Below are positions 42,135 through 50,875 of a stretch of DNA of 64,000 bases, in pieces. Source of the stretch: an uncultured Bacteroidales bacterium (GTDB lineage Bacteria > Bacteroidota > Bacteroidia > Bacteroidales > P3). The notes beneath the pieces were generated by a model. It ran no database searches. It had not been told where the DNA came from and worked only from the letters and a program-made list of their open reading frames with translations. The stretch covers positions 384,733-448,732 of the forward strand of contig CAJUFX010000001.1 in assembly GCA_910586395.1 (NCBI GenBank), written 5' to 3'. The position numbers were made by a program, and so were the translations under genes. Each line of letters begins with the position of its first letter. Position 1 is the stretch's first letter.

Positions 42135-43388
42135 CTATCTTAATTTCAATGTCGCTATCGTAAGCACCGCCAGAAAGAGTCCGACGATGAAGAAATGGAG
42201 CACGATCTTGGGTTCCGGGCGACCCAACACCTGAAAATGATGATGGAGCGGCGACATCTTGAAGATGCGCCGTCCATCGCCATAGACGCGTTTGGTATAT
42301 TTGAAATAACCGACCTGCAGCATAACCGACAGGCTTTCGACAAGGAAGATGCCGCACAGGATGGGCAACAGCAATTCCTTGCGGATCAAAATGGCGAATA
42401 CGGCGATGATGCCGCCGATTGTCAAACTGCCCGTGTCGCCCATAAAGACTTGGGCCGGATAAGTATTGTACCAAAGGAAGCCTATGAGCGCGCCGACGAA
42501 AGCCGCGATGAACACGACGAGTTCGCCCGTATGCGGGATATACATGATATTGAGGTAGTCGGCGAAAATGACGTTGCCCGACACCCAGGCCAAAAGGCCG
42601 AGCGTCGCGCCGATGATGGCCGAGGTACCCGACGCCAGGCCGTCCATGCCGTCGGTCAGGTTGGCGCCGTTGGAAACGGCCGTCACGACCAGGATGACGA
42701 TGAGGACGAAGACCATCCAACTGTATTTGGCCCAATCTTTATTGAAGGCCGTCAGGATGACGCTGTAGTCCAATTCGCTGTTCTTGACGAACGGAATCGT
42801 CGTGGTCAAGGCCTTTTCCGTATTCTGTTCGAAGATGGCCTGTGCCTTGGCGTATTCATTTTGGTTCAATACATTGTGTTCCTCGACATATTCCTGATTC
42901 ATCTGCTTTTGCGACACCACGATGTCGGGATGATAGCACATCGTCAGCCCCACGATCAAGCCCAAGCCCATCTGTCCGAATACCTTGAACTTGCCGGCCA
43001 TGCCGTTCTTATTGTGTTTGAAGACCTTGATATAATCGTCTATGAAACCCATGCACCCCAGCCAGACGGTTGTCACAATCATGAGGATGACGTAAATGTT
43101 GTCGAGCCGGTTAAGCAAGAGCACCGGCACGAGCGTGGCCATGATGATGATGAGGCCGCCCATCGTCGGCGTGCCTTTCTTCTCCATCTGCCCCTGCAGA
43201 CCGAGGTCGCGGATAGTCTCGCCGATTTGCTTTTTCTGCAACAGGCGGATCATGTACTTGCCCACGACCAGCGAGAGGAACAGCGACAGCAACATGGCCG
43301 CCGCCGCACGGAACGACAGGTAGCGGAACACCCCCACGCCCGGAACATCCCAGGCCTTATTCATGTAATCGAACAGATAATACAGCAT
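42135..43388 (-). CDS. mraY: Phospho-MurNAc-pentapeptide translocase MraY
   Basis: The 417-residue membrane enzyme joins phospho-MurNAc-pentapeptide to undecaprenyl phosphate, giving lipid I. Motifs: KKGTPTMGGLIIIM, the Asp pair in GFIDDYIKVFKHNKNGM, NLTDGMDGLASG and SPLHHHFQ near the end. As usual for Bacteroidota it is longer than E. coli MraY because of a loop (about 170-225, NQEYVEEHNVLNQNEYAKAQ). Its stop is 15 bases before the murD-like gene. Confidence 0.97.
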   Translation of the reverse strand: MLYYLFDYMNKAWDVPGVGVFRYLSFRAAAAMLLSLFLSLVVGKYMIRLLQKKQIGETIRDLGLQGQMEKKGTPTMGGLIIIMATLVPVLLLNRLDNIYVILMIVTTVWLGCMGFIDDYIKVFKHNKNGMAGKFKVFGQMGLGLIVGLTMCYHPDIVVSQKQMNQEYVEEHNVLNQNEYAKAQAIFEQNTEKALTTTIPFVKNSELDYSVILTAFNKDWAKYSWMVFVLIVILVVTAVSNGANLTDGMDGLASGTSAIIGATLGLLAWVSGNVIFADYLNIMYIPHTGELVVFIAAFVGALIGFLWYNTYPAQVFMGDTGSLTIGGIIAVFAILIRKELLLPILCGIFLVESLSVMLQVGYFKYTKRVYGDGRRIFKMSPLHHHFQVLGRPEPKIVLHFFIVGLFLAVLTIATLKLR

Positions 43389-43407
43389 GACACTCTTTTT
43401 TAGCGGG

Positions 43408-43447
43408 TTATGCGTCGGGTTTCTTATGCGTCTGTGACTTATGCGTC
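43408..43447. repeat. Three GACGCATAA repeats at 15-16-bp spacing
   Basis: TTATGCGTC occurs at 43408-43416, 43424-43432 and 43439-43447 in the 62-base murE-mraY gap, directly after the murE stop. The spacing is about one and a half helix turns. They could be protein-binding sites or slippage products. Confidence 0.7.
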
Positions 43448-43450
43448 AGG

Positions 43451-44905
43451 TTACTTCAAATATTTCTTCAAGACCTCGCGGTCGTCGAACGGATGTTTGA
43501 TCCCTTCGATTTCTTGATAGGTTTCGTGCCCCTTGCCCGCCACCAGCAGGAGGTCGTCGGGTTTCGCCATCATGCAGGCGGTCTTGATGGCTTCCTCGCG
43601 GTTGAGAATCCGCAGGCAGTCGGCCTGGCGCGCCGCCGGTACGCCGGCGTACATCTGGTCGAGGATGAGCTGCGGGTCTTCGAAACGCGGGTTGTCGGAA
43701 GTCAGAATCAGGAGATCGGCGTAGCGGGCGGCGGTTTCAGCCATCATCGGGCGCTTGCCGCTGTCGCGGTTGCCGCCGCAACCCACGACGCAGACGAGCC
43801 GCGAGCCGGAGCGTTTCATGCCGGAGAGCGTCGATAAGACGTTTTCCAACGCATCGGGCGTATGGGCGTAATCGACGATGGCCTGTTGCCCGGCCGCGCC
43901 CTTGACCGGCTGAAAGCGGCCGTCGGCCGCCGCCAGGCCACTTAAAGCCGTCAGTACGGCGGTCGGTTCTTCGCCGAGCAGGCAGGCCGCCCCGTAAATG
44001 GCCGTCAGGTTGTAGGCGTTGAAATCGCCCACGAGCCGCGTATGCACCTCGGTGCCGTTCATCGACAGGCACAAACCTTGCAGGCTGTCTTCCAAAACCT
44101 TGGTTTTGAAATCGGCCATGCGTTTAAGCGCATAGGTCTTGACCTGCGCCACCGTATTCTGCACCATGACCTTGCCGTTGGCGTCATCGATGTTGACCAA
44201 AGCGAAAGCCGAGGCCGGCAGACGGTCGAAAAACAGTTTCTTGGCCGCGATATAGGCCTTGAACGTCTTATGGTAGTCCAGATGGTCGCGCGTCAGGTTC
44301 GTGAAGATGCCGCCACGGAAACACAGACCGGCCGTACGCTGCTGTACGAGCGCGTGCGAACTCACTTCCATGAACGCATGCGTGCAGCCCGCCTCCACCA
44401 TTTGCGCCAATAGCCGGTTTATTTCAAGGGCGTCGCCCGTGGTATGCGTACTGGGTACGACCCTGTCTTCGATGCGGTTCTCTATCGTGGAAAGCAGGCC
44501 GCAACGGTGGCCGAGCGCGCGGAAAAGCCGATAGAGCAAGGTCGCGATCGTGGTCTTGCCGTTCGTACCGGTCACGCCCGTGAGCACGAGTTTTTGGGAC
44601 GGACGGCCGTAATAGGCCGAGGCCGCCTGTCCCAAAGCGGCCGCCGAATCGGGTACCTGGACATAGCAGACGTCCGCATGCCGTTCGCTTTCGGCCGGCA
44701 ATTGCTCGCAGACCACCGCCCGCGCGCCGGCCGCCACGGCCTGCGGAATAAACGCATGGCCGTCCGCACCGCTCCCCCTGATGGCAAAGAAGACCGCTTC
44801 CGGCTCCACGCGACGCGAGTCGAAACACAAATGCCGCACCCGGACTTCCTTCATCCCGGCCGCTTCCGGCACCAAGGCCGACAATGCAAATGTTTTCTCC
44901 GACAT
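43451..44905 (-). CDS. murE: UDP-MurNAc-L-Ala-D-Glu--meso-diaminopimelate ligase
   Basis: The 484-residue Mur ligase adds the third amino acid of the stem peptide. The ATP loop TGTNGKTT is at 112-119, EVSSHAL and FTNLTRDHLDYH lie in the central domain, and VDYAHTPDALENVL in the C-terminal domain. DNPR at 404-407 is the motif that selects meso-diaminopimelate over lysine, so the wall is of the DAP type. All three domains are present. It follows ftsI by 14 bases. Confidence 0.97.
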   Translation of the reverse strand: MSEKTFALSALVPEAAGMKEVRVRHLCFDSRRVEPEAVFFAIRGSGADGHAFIPQAVAAGARAVVCEQLPAESERHADVCYVQVPDSAAALGQAASAYYGRPSQKLVLTGVTGTNGKTTIATLLYRLFRALGHRCGLLSTIENRIEDRVVPSTHTTGDALEINRLLAQMVEAGCTHAFMEVSSHALVQQRTAGLCFRGGIFTNLTRDHLDYHKTFKAYIAAKKLFFDRLPASAFALVNIDDANGKVMVQNTVAQVKTYALKRMADFKTKVLEDSLQGLCLSMNGTEVHTRLVGDFNAYNLTAIYGAACLLGEEPTAVLTALSGLAAADGRFQPVKGAAGQQAIVDYAHTPDALENVLSTLSGMKRSGSRLVCVVGCGGNRDSGKRPMMAETAARYADLLILTSDNPRFEDPQLILDQMYAGVPAARQADCLRILNREEAIKTACMMAKPDDLLLVAGKGHETYQEIEGIKHPFDDREVLKKYLK

Positions 44906-44919
44906 AATTCCCTATGCTT

Positions 44920-47055
44920 TTAATTCAATTCCAACCAAACCTTCTCGTTCTTCCGTATGGGCTGGCCCGCCTCCACCGACTGCCGCCTCACACGGCCGCG
45001 GCCGCTGAGTTGCACGCGCAAGCCCTGCTTTTCCAAAATATAGACGGCATCGCGCGCGCCCAACCCCCGCACATCCGGCATCACTTCTTTCAAACGATGC
45101 ACGGTGCGCACCCTGTAATCGGGCGTCTCCTCCGGACCACCGCCCGCCGTCATGCGTACGAATGTCGTCTCCTCTATGTCATGCACCGGCAAGCCCAGCG
45201 CGGAAAAGACCCGTTGCAAATCGCCGCCGTAACCGGCCGCCGCAGACGGATAAAGCCCTTGGGCCGCCAATTCCGCCAGATTCAACCCGCCTTCCGGCCG
45301 GTCTTTCAGCAACGTGGCATAGACCTTGTCGGCGATTTCCTTAAACACCGGCGCGGCCAAATCGCTGCCATAGACGTGCCGTTTATGCGGTTCGGTTATC
45401 ATGATCATGCACGAGTAAAGCGGCCTGTCGGCCGGGAAATACCCGGCGAACGAAGCCCGGTAAAGCATTTTTTCACCGCCCCGCCGCGCGTAGTTAATCT
45501 GCGCCGTGCCGGTCTTGCCCGCTATCCGGTAAGGCGATTTGGCCAACGAACGCCCCGTACCGTTCTGCACGACCTGTTCGAGCATGCCCCGTACCAAGGC
45601 CAACGTCTTGTGGCTCGCTATTTTATCTTGCAGCACAACCGGTTCAAACTTCCTGACCGTTTTGCCGCCGGAACGGATTTCATCCACCAGACGCGGTTTC
45701 ATCATCTTGCCATCGTTGGCCACGGCATTGTAGAGCGACAGAATCTGCAGAGGCGTAAGCTGTACTTCGTAGCCGATCGACATCCAAGGCACCGAAATCT
45801 TGGACCAGCTTTTGTCCTGCGGGTTCTTGATATAAGGCTTGCCCTCGCCCGGTATCTCAATGCCCGTTATCTCGTTGAGCCTCATGCCGTAGAGATAATC
45901 GACAAACTTCTGCGGGTTCTTGTGAAACGTCTCGTGCGCCAGATACGAAATCCCGACGTTGGACGACTTTTCGAAAGCCTCCTGAAACGAGATGTCGCCA
46001 TAGCCTTGCCGGCGCGAGTCTATCATCTTGCGGCCGTAAAACTCCATGACGCCCGTCGGCACCGTGGTCGCCGTATCGAACCGCCCTTCTTCCAAAATGG
46101 CGATGGCCGACGCCAGTTTGAACGTCGAACCCGGCTCCACGCTCTCGCCCACGGCATAGTTGATCTGTTCGGTATAGCCGCCGTCCGGCTGACGCGTCAG
46201 GTTAGCGATGGCCACGATGCGCCCCGTAGCCACCTCCATAAGGATAGCGCAACCGTGGTCGGCCTCGTTCTCGCGCACGCAACGCTCCAGCGCGGCATGC
46301 GCCACATCCTGTATGCGCGTATCAATCGTCGTTACCAAGTCCTTGCCGTTCTGAGGCTCCACCGTCTCTTCGTTGTATATCGGGCGCCAAACGCCTTTGG
46401 CCACACGTTGGGTCAGCCGCCGGCCGCTCACGCCTTCCAAATCGGCGTTGAACGCCTTTTCCAAACCGGCGCCGTATTTCGTCTCCGGATTATAAGAGCC
46501 TATCGTACGCCGCGCCAACGGACTGTGGGGCTGGCTCCGCCGCTCGGACTCCGCCACGATGAACCCACCCTTGAACTGGCCCTTCCTGAACAACGGAAAC
46601 GTCTGCATCCGTTGCAGTTCGTCATAACTGACGCGCCGCTTTATCAAATGGTTGCGCCGGCCTTCGCGCCGCGCCTTTTCCAAATCGCGCCGATAGGCGA
46701 CCGCGCTCTTCTGCGGATACATCGCGTGCAGACTGTCGCAAAGCGGCCGCAGGTAACGCCGGAACGTATCGGCCGGCACCACTTTCGGACTCAAATCCAT
46801 GCGGATTTCGAACACGGGTACCGACGCGGCCAACAACGAACCGTTGGCGGCGTAAATATTGCCGCGCACGGCCTTGACTTCCTCGTAACGCAAACTCTGC
46901 TCCTCCGACCGCGCCAACAAATCCTTGCCTTCGACAAACATGACGACGGCCATCCGTACGATGACGGCCAACGCGAATACGAGGAAAAAGGCATACACGA
47001 GATACACCTTCGCCCACATGGCGTCCCTATTCCGGTTATTCTTCGCGTTTCCCAT
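44920..47055 (-). CDS. ftsI: Septal transpeptidase FtsI (PBP3) with PASTA domain
   Basis: The 711-residue class B PBP has one N-terminal anchor (about 17-37), a pedestal domain (VRGNIYAANGSLLAASVPVF), and a transpeptidase with STFK at about 308, SSN at about 363 and KTG at about 513 (GKTGTAQINY). A PASTA domain ends it (MPDVRGLGARDAVYILEKQG), as in many Bacteroidota division PBPs. It cross-links septal murein together with FtsW. Its first 20 bases overlap ftsL. Confidence 0.96.
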   Translation of the reverse strand: MGNAKNNRNRDAMWAKVYLVYAFFLVFALAVIVRMAVVMFVEGKDLLARSEEQSLRYEEVKAVRGNIYAANGSLLAASVPVFEIRMDLSPKVVPADTFRRYLRPLCDSLHAMYPQKSAVAYRRDLEKARREGRRNHLIKRRVSYDELQRMQTFPLFRKGQFKGGFIVAESERRSQPHSPLARRTIGSYNPETKYGAGLEKAFNADLEGVSGRRLTQRVAKGVWRPIYNEETVEPQNGKDLVTTIDTRIQDVAHAALERCVRENEADHGCAILMEVATGRIVAIANLTRQPDGGYTEQINYAVGESVEPGSTFKLASAIAILEEGRFDTATTVPTGVMEFYGRKMIDSRRQGYGDISFQEAFEKSSNVGISYLAHETFHKNPQKFVDYLYGMRLNEITGIEIPGEGKPYIKNPQDKSWSKISVPWMSIGYEVQLTPLQILSLYNAVANDGKMMKPRLVDEIRSGGKTVRKFEPVVLQDKIASHKTLALVRGMLEQVVQNGTGRSLAKSPYRIAGKTGTAQINYARRGGEKMLYRASFAGYFPADRPLYSCMIMITEPHKRHVYGSDLAAPVFKEIADKVYATLLKDRPEGGLNLAELAAQGLYPSAAAGYGGDLQRVFSALGLPVHDIEETTFVRMTAGGGPEETPDYRVRTVHRLKEVMPDVRGLGARDAVYILEKQGLRVQLSGRGRVRRQSVEAGQPIRKNEKVWLELN

Positions 47056-47359
47056 CGTCGTGTCTGCTCAACTTAACCGGCGGCACCACCGATTCCTTTA
47101 TGCCGGTCGAATCCAACAGCCGCGCCACCGATGACTGACGGCTCAGCCGCATGTATTCGGCCTCAACGGAAAGCTGACGGAAACGCAGCTCTTTCACTTC
47201 CTTTTTCAACGCATTGGACTCCCGGACCATACGCTCCGAGAGATAATTGTTCGCAATCAACACGAGGCAGAGTGCGAAAATCAGCAGCAACAGAGACCAA
47301 TGCCGCTGCACCATGTCGCGCAGCATCGTCGAACCGTCCAATATCTGCCTGATCTTCAT
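47036..47359 (-). CDS. ftsL: Cell division protein FtsL-like
   Basis: The 107-residue bitopic protein has a helix at about 22-40 (LLLLIFALCLVLIANNYL) and a periplasmic coiled coil (RMVRESNALKKEVKELRFRQ). FtsL forms a complex with FtsQ and FtsB and activates FtsWI. Sequence identity in this family is minimal; position between rsmH and ftsI, size and topology make the call. It overlaps rsmH by four bases and ftsI by 20. Confidence 0.88.
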   Translation of the reverse strand: MKIRQILDGSTMLRDMVQRHWSLLLLIFALCLVLIANNYLSERMVRESNALKKEVKELRFRQLSVEAEYMRLSRQSSVARLLDSTGIKESVVPPVKLSRHDDGKREE

Positions 47360-48327
47360 GCCTGCCTCCCCGTTCCATCCGGCCGCGCGGCCACGGACGA
47401 CACCACCCGTTCGGCCACGCGCATTTTGGCGCTCCGCGCCCGCGGGTTCCGCGCGAGTTCTTCCTCCGAAGCCTGTATCACCTTGCGGTTCACGGCCTTG
47501 AACGGCGACAGCGGATTCCCGTAAAAATCCTTTTCCACCACCCCGTCCGCGTTGCCGCTCCGAATAAAATGTTTGACCAGACGGTCTTCGACCGAATGGT
47601 AGGACAAGATGACCAACCGCCCGCCCGGCTTCAATACCTCGGCGGCCTGTTGCAGAAACTGTATCAAAACGGCCTCCTCTTGATTGACCTCCATGCGCAA
47701 GGCCTGAAACAGCGTGGCGTAAAACTTGTTTTCGCGTCCCCTCTCCGCCCAGCGGCCGGTCAACGCCATGAGGTCGGCCGCCGTCTCGATCGGGCGTTCC
47801 GCGCGCCGCGACACGATGGCTCCGGCGATTTTGCGGGCCTGCGCGAGATCGCCGTAACGGTAAAACAAGCGCGCCAACGCCTCTTCTTCGTATGTGGCCA
47901 AGACCGCGGCGGCCGTCAGGCTTTGGCGGCGGTCCATCCGCATATCCAGATCGCCGTCGCCGCGTATGGAAAACCCCCGCGCCTCCACATCGAACTGATG
48001 GGAAGAAACCCCCAAATCGGCCAAGATGCCGTCCACCGGCAACGCCCCGTAGAAACGCAGATAATTTTTAAGAAAACGAAAGTTCTGATCCACGATGGTC
48101 AATTCGGCCCGGGCCTCTTGCCGCCAAGCCGCCTCCTGCGCATGACGAACCGCGTCTTCGTCCTGATCGAAAGCCACGAGACGCCCTTTTTCGGAGAGCC
48201 GCGCCAATATGGCCCGCGTATGGCCGCCGCCACCCATCGTGGCATCCACATAAGTACCGTCCGGCCGTATATCCAGCCCCTCTATGGCTTCCTGCAACAG
48301 AACCGGCGCATGATATTCCGCATCCAT
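47356..48327 (-). CDS. rsmH: 16S rRNA (cytosine-1402-N4)-methyltransferase
   Basis: The 323-residue enzyme (formerly MraW) methylates C1402 of 16S rRNA. The SAM loop is DATMGGGGH at 28-36, followed by LVAFDQDEDAV, the segment VDGILADLGVSSHQFD and the C-terminal LSYHSVEDRLVKHFIR, typical of the family. It lies 9 bases after mraZ, the standard order. Confidence 0.97.
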   Translation of the reverse strand: MDAEYHAPVLLQEAIEGLDIRPDGTYVDATMGGGGHTRAILARLSEKGRLVAFDQDEDAVRHAQEAAWRQEARAELTIVDQNFRFLKNYLRFYGALPVDGILADLGVSSHQFDVEARGFSIRGDGDLDMRMDRRQSLTAAAVLATYEEEALARLFYRYGDLAQARKIAGAIVSRRAERPIETAADLMALTGRWAERGRENKFYATLFQALRMEVNQEEAVLIQFLQQAAEVLKPGGRLVILSYHSVEDRLVKHFIRSGNADGVVEKDFYGNPLSPFKAVNRKVIQASEEELARNPRARSAKMRVAERVVSSVAARPDGTGRQA

Positions 48328-48336
48328 ACCGTCCCC

Positions 48337-48813
48337 TTATGCATTTAATCCCGGACCTTCTTCTTCGATACGACCCAGACGTTGCGCCGCCAACTCGGCG
48401 AAATCCACCGGCGACTCTTCGTTCACGCGACGATACGTCTCGACATCCCAAATCTCGATGATGTTGATTTTGGAAATGAGCACGATTTCTTTCCCGATAT
48501 GCTTGGCCTTTTTCTGTTCGGCCGGAATGAGCAAGCGGTCGTTGGCATCCAGTTCCACCGGATTCCCCTCCGACAATTTCCGGATCAGCAAACGGTCGTT
48601 GCGGTTGTAAGGATTCAGTTTGGCAATCTTGGTCTCTATCTCGGTCTCAAATTCTCTACGCGGATACAATTCCAGGCATTCGTCGAAAATACTCTCCCGG
48701 ATCACAAACCCCTGCTCGATGACAGAAGCCAGCGATTTCTTCAAGGCCGACGGGAACTTGAAGCGCCCGGCCGGATCTACCTTGCAAAACTCTTTGCCGA
48801 CGAGTATGGACAT
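48337..48813 (-). CDS. mraZ: Division/cell-wall cluster regulator MraZ
   Basis: A 158-residue protein with two SpoVT/AbrB-like halves (VGKEFCKVDPAGRFKFPSAL and VELDANDRLLIPAEQKKAK). MraZ binds repeats in front of its own gene and controls the division cluster in other bacteria; it also affects RsmH. The start at 48813 was chosen because MSILVGKEFCKVD opens the first half; upstream codons cover the promoter. I do not see the TGGGN repeat array in the upstream region, only isolated candidates. Confidence 0.95.
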   Translation of the reverse strand: MSILVGKEFCKVDPAGRFKFPSALKKSLASVIEQGFVIRESIFDECLELYPRREFETEIETKIAKLNPYNRNDRLLIRKLSEGNPVELDANDRLLIPAEQKKAKHIGKEIVLISKINIIEIWDVETYRRVNEESPVDFAELAAQRLGRIEEEGPGLNA

Positions 48814-48839
48814 CCTGATTGAATTTTTCCTTTTCGAGG

Positions 48840-48847
48840 CAAAAGTA
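48840..48847 (-). promoter_or_regulatory. -7 box upstream of mraZ
   Basis: The minus strand reads TACTTTTG, matching TAnnTTTG, 26 bases before the mraZ ATG. It would serve the whole 15-kb division cluster. Confidence 0.5.
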
Positions 48848-48923
48848 CACAAAAATATCTTATTCATCCCATTTTGTTAATAAATTTTCCATTTTTTTTC
48901 AAAAAATCCCATTTCCAAAACAT

Positions 48924-48960
48924 GAAAAAACCGCCCGAATCCGAAGATACGAGCGGCTTT
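48924..48960 (-). terminator. Rho-independent terminator after fhs
   Basis: On the minus strand GCCGCTCGTA pairs imperfectly with TTCGGGCGGT across an 8-nt loop and is followed by TTTTTT. It lies about 120 bases past the fhs stop and before mraZ. Confidence 0.65.
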
Positions 48961-49079
48961 CAAATGATTTACAGAGTTTTCAACAAAACGGGCGACCACA
49001 ACGGGAACGCAAACCGACTGCAACGGGCCCATGCCCAGCGCAAACCGGCCGGCATCCGGAACGCGCCCAGTGCCGCGGC

Positions 49080-50750
49080 TTACATCAACCCGTAAATGCG
49101 GCCCTCTTCGTCCAAACCGATTTCGACGGCCTGCGGCACTTTCGGGAGACCGGGCATGCGCATGATTTCGCCCATGATGACGACGAGCATCCGCGCCCCC
49201 TTGTTGATGACGATGTCGCGCACCTTAAGTTCGAAATGCTCGGCCACGCCGTAAGCCTTGGGGTCGGACGAAAACGAATACTGCGTCTTGGCGATGCAGA
49301 TCGGATAATGCTCCACGCCCAATTTGGCGATTTGCTTGAGTTTTTTCTCGGCCAAAGACGTATAGACGACCGATTCCGCACCGTAGATGTTGCGGCTTAC
49401 CGCCCAAATCTTGTCTTTGACGCGATCCTGATCGTGATAGGCGAACTGCAGGGCTTCGGACGGCCGCTTCTCGATGGCGTCCACGACGCAACGGGCCAAT
49501 TCGGCCGCCCCGCCGCCACCCTCGGCAAACGCGTTATTGACGGCGAAACGCACGCCCTCTTCCTCGCAATGGGCGCGCAACAACGCGACTTCCTCGTCGG
49601 TATCGTCGCCATAACGGTTGAACGCCACCACCACGGTCTGGCCGAAACGTTTGAGGTTGTGGATATGCTTGTCCAAATTGGCGAAACCGCTTACAAGCCC
49701 CTCCTTATCGGGTTTCGCGATGTCGGCCTCCGCCACGCCGCCGTGCATTTTCAAACCGCGCAACGTGGCGACGATGACGGTCAGTTCGGGTTTGAGCCCG
49801 GCCTGACGGCATTTGATGTCAAAGAATTTCTCGGCCCCCAAATCGGCCCCGAAGCCGGCTTCCGTCACGGCATATTCGCCGAACGTCAACGCCATCTTCG
49901 TGGCCAAGACCGAGTTGCAGCCGTGCGCGATGTTGGCGAACGGACCGCCGTGCACGAAAGCCGCCGTATGCTCGGTCGTCTGTACGAGGTTCGGCAACAA
50001 CGCGTCTTTCAACAAGACGGTGATGGCGCCGCCTATGCCGAGGTCTTTGACCGTAAACGGTTCGTCGTCGGTCGTATAGCCGAGCAATATCTGATCGATG
50101 CGCTCGCGCAGGTCGTTCAAGTCGCGGCTCAGACACAGGATGGCCATGATTTCGGAGGCCGCCGTGATGTCGAAGCCCGTCTCCATCGGCACGCCGTTGG
50201 CCGACCCGCCCAAACCGCTGACGATGTTGCGCAGGCTGCGGTCATTGACGTCAAGCACGCGCTTCCACTTGATTTCCTTGAGCGCCTTGCAGTTGTTGCG
50301 GTTCTGGTAGTTGTAGTTGTCGAGCAGGGCCGTTATCATGTTGTGCGCCGACGTAATGGCATGGAAGTCACCCGTAAAATGCAGGTTGATGCTCTCCATC
50401 GGCAACACCTGGGCGTAACCGCCGCCGGCCGCCCCGCCCTTCATGCCGAAACAGGGCCCCAACGAAGGTTCACGCAGGGCCACGATGGCCTTTTTGCCGA
50501 TTTGGTTCAAGCCCAAGGCCAAACCGATGGACACCGTCGTCTTGCCGACGCCCGCCTTGGTCGGCGTAATGGCCGTCACCAAAATCAAATGGTGCTTCTT
50601 AATCCGCTCTTCGTCAATCTGATCGATGGGCACCTTAGCCACGTAGGCCCCGTAAGGCTGCAATACGTCCGGGGCTATGCCGTAATGCTCCGCCACCTCC
50701 TGTATCTTCAAGAGCGGCGTCTCGCGTGCGATTTCAATATCCGTCTTCAT
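49080..50750 (-). CDS. fhs: Formate--tetrahydrofolate ligase
   Basis: The 556-residue enzyme makes 10-formyl-THF from formate, ATP and THF, feeding purine and one-carbon metabolism. The ATP loop TPTKAGVGKTT is at 62-72; further hallmarks are LREPSLGPCFGMKGGAAGGGYAQ-type sequence, DFHAITSAHNM, FVHGGPFANIAHGCNS and EAGFGADLGAEKFFDIKCR. Length fits the family. It is a single gene with its own terminator and diverges from the acyltransferase operon across a palindromic promoter region. Formate from pyruvate metabolism may be its source. Confidence 0.98.
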   Translation of the reverse strand: MKTDIEIARETPLLKIQEVAEHYGIAPDVLQPYGAYVAKVPIDQIDEERIKKHHLILVTAITPTKAGVGKTTVSIGLALGLNQIGKKAIVALREPSLGPCFGMKGGAAGGGYAQVLPMESINLHFTGDFHAITSAHNMITALLDNYNYQNRNNCKALKEIKWKRVLDVNDRSLRNIVSGLGGSANGVPMETGFDITAASEIMAILCLSRDLNDLRERIDQILLGYTTDDEPFTVKDLGIGGAITVLLKDALLPNLVQTTEHTAAFVHGGPFANIAHGCNSVLATKMALTFGEYAVTEAGFGADLGAEKFFDIKCRQAGLKPELTVIVATLRGLKMHGGVAEADIAKPDKEGLVSGFANLDKHIHNLKRFGQTVVVAFNRYGDDTDEEVALLRAHCEEEGVRFAVNNAFAEGGGGAAELARCVVDAIEKRPSEALQFAYHDQDRVKDKIWAVSRNIYGAESVVYTSLAEKKLKQIAKLGVEHYPICIAKTQYSFSSDPKAYGVAEHFELKVRDIVINKGARMLVVIMGEIMRMPGLPKVPQAVEIGLDEEGRIYGLM

Positions 50751-50811
50751 AAGATCGAGTTTTTAGTTGCTTGTTTTTCAAAATAGTTTTACCAAAAGGG
50801 CTTAAAACAAA

Positions 50812-50832
50812 GACAAATTTAGTAAATTTGTC
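50812..50832. promoter_or_regulatory. 21-bp palindrome carrying back-to-back -7 boxes
   Basis: GACAAATTTA, a central G, then TAAATTTGTC forms a perfect inverted repeat. It contains TAAATTTG on the plus strand (50823-50830) towards the acyltransferase genes and the same box on the minus strand (50814-50821) towards fhs. A small hairpin CGGTA-AA-TACCG follows at 50832-50843. Confidence 0.6.
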
Positions 50833-50875
50833 GGTAAATACCGCCCCTTGCGAAAGGAGCTGCAAATCTTGCGCC

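Noticed and set aside
44914..47076. A 720-codon open frame antisense to ftsI
   Set aside because: It mirrors the real ftsI, which has all transpeptidase motifs and fits the operon. The antisense product shows only His/Arg-rich sequence without domains.
48813..48900. MraZ-binding repeat array in front of mraZ
   Set aside because: Only isolated TGGG-like words are seen, without the regular spacing known for MraZ operators.
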